Source: Bathynomus jamesi (Eukaryota > Arthropoda > Malacostraca > Isopoda > Cirolanidae). From it: 64,000 bases of DNA. Each line of letters starts with the position of its first letter. The first letter of the stretch is position 1. The stretch spans positions 279,001-343,000 of the forward strand of contig JAJOZX010001074.1 of assembly GCA_023014485.1 (NCBI GenBank), in the 5' to 3' direction. The notes under the pieces were generated by a model that was not told the origin of the DNA, searched no databases, and saw only the letters and a list, made by a program, of their open reading frames with translations. This document shows positions 54,450 to 64,000 of the stretch, in pieces. A program made the translations under genes and the position numbers.

Positions 54450-55375
54450 ACAAGGAGTTACAAGGAAAGAAGTACCAAAAGGCCTTGCGGCCCATACCGA
54501 GGAGGTACAATGGCAACGGTGCCAGGGAAATTTTGTACACACTCAAATAGTGTGCAAGATTTGGTCTAACCTTTTCTTGAACTGATCCACCGAGGAACTG
54601 TTCCTGTTATTAAAAGTTTATTTTTCTTTCAACTATCCTAGCAGTAGTAGAAAACTGGATAGAAAAGTAGAAGGCTCTCTCCCCACCCTCCGCTCCCTCC
54701 CTGCCAGAGGCAGGTACGGAAAAAGGTTGAAGAAAATACCTGACCCTGGAAAAGTAGCCAAGGAAATTTTACAGGAAAGTGGAGAATATATAAATAGCTC
54801 TATATTTACCTTGCTCACAGAGACACCGTGCAAACGAACTCCTGCAGAGTTTTCTTATGTTTTAATCTTAAACTATCAACGTGTTAAAGTAATTCCCACA
54901 TATACTAGTCCTAAATCGTTTCAAATCCAACTTCTAACCATTGTTGCGAGTTGGGTTATCATTTGAACTAAACATGCTTCTAAAATCGACATCTTTGAAC
55001 CCGCGTCACGTAAGCGTCGATTGTAGCCCATAGCCTAACGAAAGGGATTAACTTTGTGGCATTTTTCGACAGTTTCCAATCCACCTACCTACTTCCCCAC
55101 CAATACCCAGCGCGCGCACTTCGGCCATTAGCCGTCGGTGAGGTACCTTATCAAAGGCCTTCTAATCAATCGCCCTACTCTTATCATACTCACTCAACAT
55201 GACGTAGAAAAACTCGAGCATGATGGTGAGACACGACCTATGCCGTCTAAACCCATGCTGGAGTCCCCAAGTAGCTTGTAGGAATCCAAATTGTGTCAAC
55301 AATCCTACTCGCTATTATCCCCTCTAAATATTTACCTACAACTGAAGTTAAATGGTGTTATTTATAGAGGTTCCA
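54449..55375 (-). mobile_element. LINE-B3 relic, rearranged
   Basis: Three pieces match LINE-B4: 54449-54602 (3' end), about 54890-55065 (thumb region) and 55070-55375 (fingers/palm region, matching about 60110-60400). The middle of the reverse transcriptase is deleted. A ~285-bp unassigned segment (54603-54888) replaces part of the 3' region. It contains the frame KKIPDPGKVAKEILQESGEY, which I do not recognise. Confidence 0.72.
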
Positions 55376-55709
55376 AGCCTCTCTTCCACGCATGAGATAG
55401 CAGTAGCGTCCTAATCGTAAACAGTAGAGAAAAAGACAATACTAAAAGTTTTTCTTTTTTTTGCAGTCAGAGGAGAACATCCCTAACCTAAGCTAAAAGG
55501 ACAGAGTGGGATGGGAAGGGGTCCTAGTAACCCCACGGGACAGGTTTGTACAACAGACATCACCCGCCCTCCCGAAAGAGAGAGAACCTAAAGGAATTGG
55601 CAGCCAATTTCTCTAGAATCCCACGACTCGGGACCGGAGGGCTGTCACACCCCAAGTATAAAGTTTACAACACGCAGAAGGAACGTGCATAACCTTTATA
55701 CCCCCTGCG

Positions 55710-55779
<70 letters not shown>

Positions 55780-57000
55780 TCCCCCCTAAATTGGTGTTTG
55801 ATGCCTGATTTTTTAAACAATTCCTCAGTTTGCTGCTCACCCAATACACCGATCGATCGGGTCGAGACCATTTAGCGTACGGCAAGAGATGAACTGTAAA
55901 TTGCTGTTACTGTAACATTTTAACAGGATTTTACAATTAGTTGCCTGTCTCAAGATTACAGATACTTTTTTTCTGAAAAAAGATTTATTTACGGTCCACG
56001 AAAAGAGATTTAGCAACCATAAAAGGTGACCTGAATCATTTTGGTTTGATAGGTACCATAAAAACTGGTGTGGTTAGTACATTTATGGTTGAATTAAACG
56101 CTTGAATTGGTTGGCAGGTAGTTTACTAATCATATATTTGTTTCGTGTAACCAAGTATTTTTTCTTTAGCTACCAGTTTATTGTTCATGATACACAGTCA
56201 ATTCCAAAAGTACCGATATATATCAATAAGAAACGCCAGTTTCATTTCAGGGTTTTTTTGAGCCAATTTATTTATTGAACATACAGTCACTGGAGTTTTA
56301 CGGTTTTCTACTTCTTGATTAATTACAGTATACAGATACTTGAGGAGTTATAGTAAGGTCACTATATCTACAATTTACAGGTTATTTTTCTAGTTTCAAA
56401 TATCTGGTGAATGGTATACAACATTTAGATTGTGGAGTGGTTACATACGAGTAGATAACTGTCGACACTTAAGAATACAGTTCAAGTTATGGTCAGTTGA
56501 AGGAAGATATTACAGTTATGGTTTTAAATATAACTCCGCACTAAGAATACAGTTGAAGGTATGCTCAGTTAAAGGAAGATATTAACAGTTATGGTTTTAA
56601 ATTCCTTCAAAAAAAATAATTAGCGATGCGGCGAGTACCGCATTGGCCGTAAACAAACTACCGATTATTCTGCTCTGTATATTCAGCTGAATAGCAGTTT
56701 CTTATAACAGATTATTCGGCCCGAAAAAGCCGAATAGTTATTCGTGAGGAGCCAAATGTTCGCGTATGGTAATGTAGAAATTAATTAACTTACAACATAA
56801 AATGTTTTTTCAAAAGAATATTTTTAAGGCTAAAATTTGCATCAAACTGAATTAGCACAAATTTCTTCAAAAAGTGGTAAATTGTTTAGCTCGTAGTGGA
56901 GTCAAAGGTCCGTAATATCGTTTTTCATTTGTTTCTTTACAGATGACGTCATAACACATTTCAGTCCACATATATCGCTTCTTTTCTCACTCGTACAGGA
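55376..57000. other. No gene recognised; long (GA)n
   Basis: A compound (GA)n array lies at about 55710-55778. Two short related blocks near 56470-56600 (AAGAATACAGTT...GTCAGTT(G/A)AAGGAAGATATTA...ACAGTTATGGTTTTAAAT) form an ~85-bp imperfect tandem duplication. The rest is AT-rich and unassigned. Confidence 0.5.
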
Positions 57001-57191
57001 TTACGTCGCAGCCATGTCGCAGTACCGTTTCTCTACAGCGAAGTTAAGCGACATTGGGTCTGGGAAGTAGTGGTATGGGGGGGGGGAGTCCAGTTGATGA
57101 GTGACCCGTGGTTCGGATCCCACGTAAAGCTGTAGGTCCCATCCCTTACATGACCTTGTGTCGTTACGAAGCAGGTTAAACAACCTCAAAA

Positions 57192-57192
<1 letters not shown>
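57001..57192 (+). repeat. 5S-derived SINE, best head
   Basis: CTACAGCGAAGTTAAGCGAC and ATTGGGTCTGGGAAGTA match the middle of 5S rRNA. The following C-box region is disrupted by a G run. The tail GGTTCGGATCCCACGTAAAG, CATGACCTTGTGTCGTTACG and GGTTAAACAACC is shared with 14797 and 36330. It ends in (ATC)n, as a SINE tail might. Confidence 0.78.
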
Positions 57193-57223
<31 letters not shown>

Positions 57224-57251
57224 CTCACCATCATTATTATTATTATTATTT
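57193..57251. repeat. (ATC)n and (ATT)n microsatellite
   Basis: (ATC)n at about 57192-57221, then (ATT)n at 57231-57251, directly 3' of the SINE. Confidence 0.92.
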
Positions 57252-57267
57252 TACCGGTAGAGGGAGT

Positions 57268-57687
57268 GGAGCAAGTGTAGTTTACGTCCCCCTGACGCAA
57301 AAGGGGACACAAACTACACAGGTCAAAGTTAGGAACGTAAACTACACTAGGATCTTTAGGAGACAGTTTTTAAATGAATCCATCAAAAAAAAAACGTTAT
57401 AACGAAAATATTACGATTTAACCTAACCAATCGTCTGCGTGTTTGCAGTTTAAATGTGTATATATATATATATATATTATATATATATAAATATATAATA
57501 TCACACACACACACACACACAAATTGACGATTGGTTAGGTGAAGTCGTAATATTTTCGTTAGTTTTAACGTTTTATTTGATTAGGTATACGCGGACAAAG
57601 TTGGGGAACGCAAACTACACTAGGATAATGTAGGAGAACATAAACTACACAGGCACCACAGGAGGACGTTAAACTACACTTGCCTAC
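57268..57687. mobile_element. 420-bp fold-back MITE with repeated GTGTAGTTT motif
   Basis: Arms 57268-57444 and 57524-57687 are inverted copies beginning GCAAGTGTAGTTTA. Each arm carries three to four GTGTAGTTT(A/G)CGT(C/T)CCC-like units, then TAACGAAAATATTACGA and AACCTAACCAATCGTC. The loop is (TA)n plus (CA)n. The inner core is shared with the elements at 6548 and 13991. The target duplication is not evident. Confidence 0.75.
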
Positions 57688-57759
57688 GAGTTATTGGGTC
57701 ATTTGCTATCAAATAAAACAATATACGAATAATTATTAGTATTATTGTTTGTTGATTAA

Positions 57760-57969
57760 CCCGTTAGTGCCCATTGGTAGAATTTCCTACCGCCAAAATT
57801 GTTCGTCATTATCGCGTCACTTTTTCTCGCATTCACGTGATCTTCGGTATATGTCACTGATATCAATATCAATGACTCAAAAGGAAGATCACGTGAATAT
57901 GAGAAGAAGTGACGCAGTAATGACGAGCAATTTTGGCGGTAGGAACTTCTACCGATGGGCACTAATGGG
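57760..57969. mobile_element. piggyBac-type MITE (210 bp)
   Basis: TTAA at 57756-57759 and 57970-57973 flanks inverted ends CCCGTTAGTGCCCA and TGGGCACTAATGGG. Almost the whole element is palindromic (TACCGCCAAAATTG, ATCACGTGAAT). TTAA duplication with CCC termini is characteristic of piggyBac. Open frames on both strands come from the palindrome and are not genes. Confidence 0.82.
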
Positions 57970-57973
57970 TTAA

Positions 57974-59040
57974 CTAACTAAACTTTACAACTAGCAATGC
58001 GTATAAAAATGAAGGTTTATTTGGTACGACAAAATTAGATTATTCAGTTGTCCATTTTTTATCACAATTATAGAACTGTATTCAAATGGTAAATTTTGCT
58101 AAAAAAAAAAAAAAAAAAAAAAAATAATGAACGCGAGGCACATAATTTTATATTTTTTTCATGATAAAACTGATATGAATGTGACTGAATACTCGGCCAA
58201 AAAGGCCTAATAACGAGTACTTGGCAAAGCGACCGAATAAGCCAAATACTGAGTAGTTTCTGAATACTGGCTGCATCTTTATAAATCTTTACGAAATCGC
58301 TCGTAGTTACGTATCGAAGAATTCGAGACGTCCGTCGATCGATCGGTTCGACGTTGAAAGTCTTCGTGAAATTTTGTTTTTCCATTAATTGACCGTAATA
58401 GAGAGGTGCTGCTGCTGCTGTTGCTGCTGCTGCTGTTGCAAATGAGGTGGAAATAGAAAAGGAGCCGATTGGCGTCCAAACAGATATCGCCAAATCGTAT
58501 TCAAACGATAGATCGCCAAAGATTCCCCTTCCACTTTTTTAAAAAGGAGTAAGGGAAGGGAGGGAAGACGGTCAGAGGGGGAAAATGGAAGGAGGGACCA
58601 GGTTGGGGGGTGAAGAACGGGAGGAGAGGAGGGAGGGAGGAATGAATGAAGGTTAGAGGAAAAAAAGTAGTAAAAGGGCGAAGGTGGGAATAGTACAAAT
58701 TAAATTTATCTCGAGTTGTTTAGTTGTTTTCGGGCGTGTTTCCAAACCGATGCCCCGATGATGCCCCAGTCGGCTGAATCGGGGTTTATTCACTCGTTCT
58801 TTCGTACCCATTTCAGGGTATGAAGGGGCATTTAGAAAGGCTTATGAATTAACCAGTCCTTTCAGTGGTAATATATTAATAAGAAATACTTAATATTTCT
58901 CCTCCTAAATTGTTCTTAATTCATTTTCCAACGATGAAAAGATGCTTTTTAACGCAATAATTCAGTGATTTTCACTGTGGTTCAACTTCTCACAAAAGCC
59001 TTTAATTAGCGTCTGTTTTACAAATTCGTTTACAACTGGA
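57974..59040. other. No gene recognised; (CTG)n and purine tract
   Basis: A 25-base A run at about 58100-58124, (GCT)n/(GTT) at 58408-58440 and an almost pure purine strand at about 58537-58690 (GGGAGGGAAG, GGAGGGAGGGAGG). The 141- and 66-codon minus frames over the CTG tract look like chance translation. Confidence 0.55.
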
Positions 59041-59146
59041 GAGAGTTACAAGGAGTTACAAGGAAAAGAAGTACCTCAAAAGGCCTTGCGGCCCATACCG
59101 AGGAGGTACCAATGGCAACGGGTGCCACGGAAAATTTTCTACACCC

Positions 59147-60885
59147 TCAAATAGTGTGCAAGATTTGGTCTAACCTTTTCTTGAAGTGATCCACAGAGGA
59201 ACTGTTCACAACTTCTGGAGGTAACCTGTTCCATGTGTCACAGATCTTATACGTAAAGTAATTCCCACACACACTAGTCCTAAACCGTTTCAAATCCAAC
59301 TTCCAACCATTGTTGCGAGTTGGGTTATCATTTAAACTAAACATACTTCTAAAATCGACATCGTTGAACCCGCGTAAGAGCTTGAAAACCTCGATCAGTT
59401 GACCGCGCAGCCTCCGAGTTTCCAGCGAAAACAAGTTCAGGGCGCGTAACCGTCGATTGTAGCCCATATGCCTAACGGAAGGGATTAACTTTGTGGCCCT
59501 CGCCTGCACTCGCTCCAGCCTCTCAATATCTTTCCTGAGGGTGGGCGACCAGAACTGCACAGCATACTCCAGGTGCGGCCGAACCAGGGAATTGTACAGA
59601 GAGAGCGCAATCTCCTTGTTCCGAAACTGAAATTGCCTCCTGATTTCACCCAACAGCTTCTGCGCTTTCTTTTCCACCTCTACGCACTGTTTGGTGAACT
59701 TAAGGTCGCTGCTAATTAGCACACCCAAGTCCTTTTCCAAATCAGTCCCTCGATATTACTCCCCAACATCGAGTAGTCCGACTTGGGATTGGCGTAGCCA
59801 ATGTGCATCACCTAATCACCTTGCATTTACCCAAGTTAAACGGCATTTGCCATTTTTCGGTGCACTCTCCTATCTTACCTAAGTCCGCACACAGTTGCTC
59901 GATCGCCTCCGGCGTCCCATCATTGGCCCCAAGCTTGGTGTCATCAGCGAATTTGGCGATCCGACTGACGATGCCACCGTCTATATCATTTATGTAAATG
60001 ATAAACAACAGCGGCCCCAAAACGGAACCCTGAGGAACCCCGCTAGTGACCGAAGCCCAACCCGAACTAGCCCCTTTAATTACAACCCTCTGTTGCCTAT
60101 TCTTCAGCCAGTTTTCAATCCACCTACCTACTTTCCCACCGATACCCAGCGAGCGCACTTTCGCCATAGCCGGCGGTGAGGTACCTTATCAAAGGCTCTC
60201 TGAAAGTCGAGATAAAGTATATCAATCGCCCTACTCTTATCATACTCACTCAACATGACGTGGAAAAACTCGAGCAAGTTGGTGAGACCAACATGGGTTA
60301 GACCATAGGTTGAGTCCCCAAGCAGCTTGTAGGAATCCAAATGGTCAACGATCCTATCCGCTATTATCCCCTCTAATAATTTACCTACAACTGAAGTGAG
60401 ACTAATGGGACGATAGTTCCCTGGACTTTCGTGATCCCCTTTCTTAAAGATAGGGGTCACGTTGGCTTCCCTCCAGTCACCAGGCACCTGGCCCGTCTCC
60501 AACGATTTATTGAAGACTGTAGCCAGGTGGGGAGCCACCTGGTCGCGCTCCTCGCGCAACACTCTGGGGAGAAACTGGTCTGGCCCAGGAGCCTTAAACG
60601 CGCTCAGTTTGTCCATTCTATTGGCAACGACTGTCGCGGTACATCGAACACTATCCAGGCCAGCACCTTCGTGCCTCACGCCTGGCTCGGGGATGATGCG
60701 GGTGTCCTCCCTGGTGAACACTCCACAAAGTACTCATTAAGCACATTGGCGATGTCCGCGTCGGAGGTCCGCAGAACGCCGCTTCGGTCCTTTAACCAAA
60801 AGGACCAAATCATGCTTCTAATGGGCTTTCTACTATTAACATAACTGAAGAACTCCTTAGGGTTCCCCTTGCAGAGGCTTGCCAC
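59147..60885 (-). pseudogene. LINE-B4 reverse transcriptase, broken
   Basis: In transcript order: NPKEFFSYVNSRKPIRSM (linker), FKAPGPDQFLPRVLREERDQ, NYRPISLTSVVGKLLE and LYLDFQRAFDKVPHRRL (first catalytic Asp) at 60128-60885. Then GVPQGSVLGPLLFIIYINDI and AKFADDTKLGAND (catalytic pair) at 59808-60167. Finally KLIPSVRHMGYNRRLRAL and TWNRLPPEVVNSSSVDHF at 59147-59740. Frameshifts lie near 60720, 60170 and 59810-59740. The motifs are those of CR1-like enzymes and are very close to LINE-A in layout. Confidence 0.87.
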
Positions 60886-61520
60886 CACTGTTCCCTCATG
60901 CGAATTAAAAGTTACCTGAATGATGACGGATGTATTAATCTTCATAGAGTTTATTTGGAATGAACAAATGCTAAAGATCGTAGGGAGAAATCATAATCAT
61001 ACTTTAATGAAAGACACTTTCATTTAATGTTATTTTGATTATATTTAATTTTATTGAATTTTATTATTTTTTATTTTATTCCTATTTTGTGAATGGATAA
61101 AATGATGTATTAATCTTGATAGTCTATTTTAAATTGCTAAACGTTAAAAATTGTTTTGAGAAATGATAACTAAAATAGTCATTTTCAATTAATGTTATTT
61201 TTACTTTATTTCTTTATTTTGTTGAATTTTATTTTACTATTTTTTATTTTATTCCTATTTTTAGAATGGATAAAATGTTTTCTTTTTTAAGAATATATAA
61301 TATTGTAAACAGTTTTTTAATATCCATTTAATAGTACCGTAATGATCAAGCTATCACCTTATGGAAATAATATTTATTAAGTATTTAATATTTATATATA
61401 TTTCATTTTGAAGATAATAGCGCTCAGAAAAGTTTGCACAATATTTCACCATGAATCTAAATGTAGGCACAACGAAAATTTCTTGCGCACACGGACTAAA
61501 AAAAATTAGAGGGAACATTG
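60886..61520. mobile_element. hAT MITE (635 bp) in LINE-B4
   Basis: Ends CACTGTTCCCTC and inverted GAGGGAACATTG. The exact 8-bp duplication CTTGCCAC is at 60878-60885 and 61521-61528. The interior is AT-rich without coding capacity. A ~200-bp segment with GATGTATTAATCTT(C/G)ATAG is duplicated in it, at about 60927 and 61105. Confidence 0.88.
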
Positions 61521-61528
61521 CTTGCCAC

Positions 61529-62955
61529 CCGTAGTTCTTCGTTACGTTTCGCTAGCCTAACCTTCGCCTTCACTTCCCTACACAGGCGGACATACGCTTC
61601 AGTGTTCTCCTGGGAACGATTGGCCTTCGCCCTCCTATACGCTACTTTCCTATTTCGGATAGCCGAAGCGATGTCACGATTGAACCACTTAGGCTGCGTT
61701 GAAGCAGGGGTGACTGGTTTTGAGGGTATGGCAGCAGACTGCAGCACCATAAACTGTTCCCGGAATGCACTCCACACTCCCTCAACATCGCCGCCGACCT
61801 CTAACCCCATCTCACCTACGCTATCCCGAAGGCTAACAAAGTCCGCCCGCCGTAGATCGAGCTTACTGCCTCTCGAGTTACTACGCTTCACCCGAGGGAC
61901 GCACACACGGAACCTAATCAGACCGTGATCACTCCCGCCCAACGATTCGTCAACGGTGAGGCCAGTGACGAGGTTGTCTTCGGTCGTGAATACTAAGTCT
62001 AGAACGCTTTCGCCTCGTGTAGGCCCATTGACCCACTGAGTGAGGAAGTTCTCATCAGCAAAGTCAACTAGCCTCCTCCCTTCAGCATCAGCAGTCCTGT
62101 TTTCCCACTTTATGCCGCGACAGTTGAAGTCTCCTAAAACTACACACACCCTATCCCCTAGCAGGCTACTGAGTTCGGTGTACAGGGCTGTATCCTCCTC
62201 GAGGAGGAGATGCGGAGGTCTGTAGACCAAGATTAACCTATAGTTCGTCCCTCCCACGTTCAGATCGACGCCAAGCAGCTCCCGTTCCGACCGGAACTCG
62301 CAGTCAACCGGACTCAACGTGTCCCTCACGTATATTAGTACCCCTCCCCAAAGGTGGGCAGTTGCGGCGCAACTTGCGGCGCAACATTTTTGGTTGCGCT
62401 TGCGCTTGCGGCGCAACTTTTTGAAAAGGGTTGCGCTTGCGCGTGCGGCGCAACTATTTCAGCAGAGTTGCGGTTTCGGTTGCGGCGCTACAAAAATTGT
62501 TGCGCGTGCCCACCACTGCAGATATACGTTAAATGCAAAGGTGGGCAGTTGCGCCGCAAAAAGTTGCGGCGCAACTTGCGGCGCAACATTTTTGGTTGCG
62601 CTTGCGCTTGCGGCGCAACTTTTTGAAAAGGGTTGCGCTTGCGCGTGCGGCGCAACTATTTCAGCAGAGTTGCGGTTGCGGTTGCGGCGCTACAAAAATT
62701 GTTGCGCGTGCCCACCACTGCCCCTCCCTCCTCCCCACGGGTGCGGTCTTTGCGAAACATTCTATACCTGGGAATTTCGAACTCCCCAACGTAGTCCCTA
62801 CGATCAATATGAATCCAGGACTCGGTGATAGCAACGATATCCTGGTATTCTGATGCTAAGAGCGCCCGTAGCTCGCAAAACTTGTTCCTAATCGACCTAG
62901 CATTAAAAAGCATTACACGGAGGGAGCCTTCCCTATTCTGACCGCCCCCTAGCAC
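61529..62955 (-). pseudogene. LINE-B4 endonuclease, split by MITE
   Basis: The N-terminal part at 62729-62955 reads VMLFNARSIRNKFCELRALL and VAITESWIHI. After the double MITE it continues GGVLIYVRDTL, LILVYRPPH, VLGDFNCRGIKW, DLVFTTEDNLVTG and GGSDHGLIRF (catalytic Asp-His), then a basic linker QPKWFNRDIASAIRNRK to about 61529. The catalytic Asn, Glu, Asp and His motifs are all present. Apart from the MITE the frame is intact over about 300 codons. Confidence 0.87.
62349..62720. mobile_element. Double hAT MITE, two tandem copies with one TSD
   Basis: Two head-to-tail copies, 62349-62519 and 62536-62720, each begin CAAAGGTGGGCAGTTGCG and end CACGCGTGCC-type sequence with CCACCACTG. A 16-base spacer (AGATATACGTTAAATG) separates them. 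The outer ends are flanked by an exact 8-bp duplication, CCCCTCCC at 62341-62348 and 62721-62728. The interior is built of GTTGCGGCGCAA palindromes and is very GC-rich. No coding capacity; long open frames through it are repeat artefacts. Confidence 0.87.
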
Positions 62956-63427
62956 GACCCGTTTCCCGAACAGCCAGGGCTGTCGGGAGTTGAAGAGCCC
63001 CTCACTAACGAGGGGGCAACTTCCGCAGGAGCCTGAGCCCCTTCCAACACGGAAGGAGGGTCACCCACCTGTACCTGGACGCACCCTTCAGTTGAAGGTA
63101 CGTCCGCCACCGGCTCATCATCATCCCTCCCCGGTGGGGGCCCATCATCTCTCCCTGGACTCGACCTCACCATTCTGTATAGGTGCCGGTCGAGCAGCGC
63201 GCCTAGCACACCTTTACCCTTGTTATTGAGGTGGACACCATCCCTCTGGTAAAGGTCCCACCTACCCGAAAATGCGTCGAAGGGGTCAATAAATCTCACG
63301 CCCACGGGACGCACAAGTCTTGCACCCTCTCGTTGATGCCAATGACCTTACTGAGCGCGTGGTCACTGGCATTCATTCGCGGTAAAATACCCATTAACAT
63401 TCCCCTCTCTGGCTTCAGTTTTAGATC
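62949..63427 (-). pseudogene. LINE-B4 ORF1 esterase C-terminal part
   Basis: The 5'-truncated remainder of an SGNH hydrolase: a MGILPRMNASDHALSKVIG segment, then after a frameshift near 63315 FIDPFDAFSGRWDLYQRDGV followed by HLNNKGKGVL. DGVHLN is block V with the catalytic Asp and His. A Pro/Asp-rich tail follows to the stop at 62949. The same domain is seen in LINE-A1 ORF1. Confidence 0.75.
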
Positions 63428-63430
63428 ATG

Positions 63431-64000
63431 AGAGAGAGAGATATGAAAAGTTGAAAATTAATGTGATTTTTCCCATTGTATAAACAATTGAGCCAAAATT
63501 CTATAACATTAACGCACTCCTTCTCCTCTATTGAAACGTTTTCATTTTCGTGGCGAATATTATTATTATTAACGCTTTTTAACACTGAGTATTTCCATTC
63601 ATTTAATGAACTAGCGGATACATTTAAAAAAAAGGCTTTCCGTTAAACGCGGAACGTCTTACTCTATACCAGATCCAAGAGAACCCGTCCTAGACCAGTT
63701 TTGGGGCGCCTTTTGCCAGTAGATGTTACTCATAAGCGGAAAGACTGTAGTTTAAACAATGCTCATCGACTAATTAGGAATTTTTGTGGGAAATTGCGCG
63801 CCAAATCTATAAATCTTATCTGTTGCTTTGTCAAAATTTGTAATTCAATATGATATTAATGTAAATTTGTGGCGTTTGGGGGCCATAATGTATATAGGCA
63901 AATCAGATTATGCTTCTCGGAATGGAATAATTTATGGGGAAGAGAGAATTTGTTTTTAAATAAACAATATATATGTATATATATATATAGATATAGTTAC
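63431..64000. other. No gene recognised
   Basis: AT-rich unassigned sequence ending in (TA)n at about 63967-63990. No open frame or repeat was recognised. Confidence 0.5.

Larger units (their letters stand above)
59041..63430 (-). mobile_element. LINE-B4, longest esterase-type LINE-B copy
   Basis: From the 3' terminus (GAGTTACAAGGAGTTACAAG) to a 5' edge inside the esterase domain at about 63430, next to GAGAGAGAG. Two hAT MITEs lie inside it: 60886-61520 (between endonuclease and reverse transcriptase) and 62349-62720 (within the endonuclease). Each is bounded by an exact 8-bp duplication. Without them the LINE is about 3.4 kb. Frameshifts show it is dead. Confidence 0.9.

Noticed and set aside
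57001..57120. Functional 5S rRNA gene
   Set aside because: Only the middle and 3' half are similar, the C box is broken by a G run, and the same unrelated tail follows in other copies.
57749..57973. Matching frames on both strands that look like a conserved protein
   Set aside because: The similarity is due to the palindrome of the piggyBac-type MITE.
62319..62853. Open plus-strand frames of 90-169 codons rich in Ala/Arg/Cys
   Set aside because: They are translations of the GTTGCGGCGCAA repeats in the double MITE; three overlapping frames are all open for the same reason.

Overview
The window is eukaryotic repeat DNA, most probably from an arthropod and plausibly a crustacean. The evidence is very dense (TA)n, (CA)n and (GA)n microsatellites, esterase-type CR1-like LINEs, mariner/DD41D transposons, many hAT elements and short TTAGG-like runs. 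The taxon cannot be fixed from sequence alone. I found no convincing single-copy host gene, rRNA gene, functional tRNA gene, prokaryotic operon or CRISPR array. Almost every recognisable coding sequence belongs to a transposable element (TE), and most are broken by frameshifts or stops.

Layout. 1-3400: a tRNA-like SINE, microsatellites and two fold-back MITEs. 3412-8560: a near full-length esterase-type LINE (A1, minus strand), split by a 0.7-kb fold-back element built of 16-bp iterons. 9949-11297: a ~452-bp tandem repeat followed by an inverted partial copy. 11300-19800: mostly unassigned AT-rich DNA with a dispersed repeat, a 584-bp TIR MITE, a 5S-derived SINE and other MITEs. 19817-22815: a 3.0-kb DNA transposon with ~130-bp terminal inverted repeats and a decayed hAT-like transposase that I cannot place in a named family. 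23452-34315: a LINE fragment (D) split by a 9.8-kb hAT (hAT-A). hAT-A itself holds a DD41D mariner, a second hAT (hAT-B, ZMYM/DUF4371 type), a deleted hAT (hAT-C) carrying a further hAT MITE, and a TA-type MITE. 34620-38780: the longest stretch with few recognisable TEs; it holds a 5S SINE. 38788-39655: LINE-B fragment. 40001-41330: DD41D transposon. 41964-43346: mariner. 43786-47590: LINE-C with a 922-codon endonuclease/reverse-transcriptase frame and a CCCH zinc-finger ORF1. 48150-51522: a LINE-C relic interrupted by LINE-A2. 51525-53110: a third DD41D element with ~125-bp TIRs. 53506-55375: two LINE-B relics. 57001-57969: 5S SINE, fold-back MITE and piggyBac-type MITE. 59041-63430: the longest LINE-B, interrupted by two hAT MITEs with exact 8-bp target duplications.

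The order of insertion can be read from the nesting: target-site duplications match exactly or at 7 of 8 positions for seven elements. The most useful outputs are the nested hAT stack, the unplaced 3-kb transposon, the fold-back elements that share a central TTAGG-like core despite different ends, and the double MITE that carries one target duplication.
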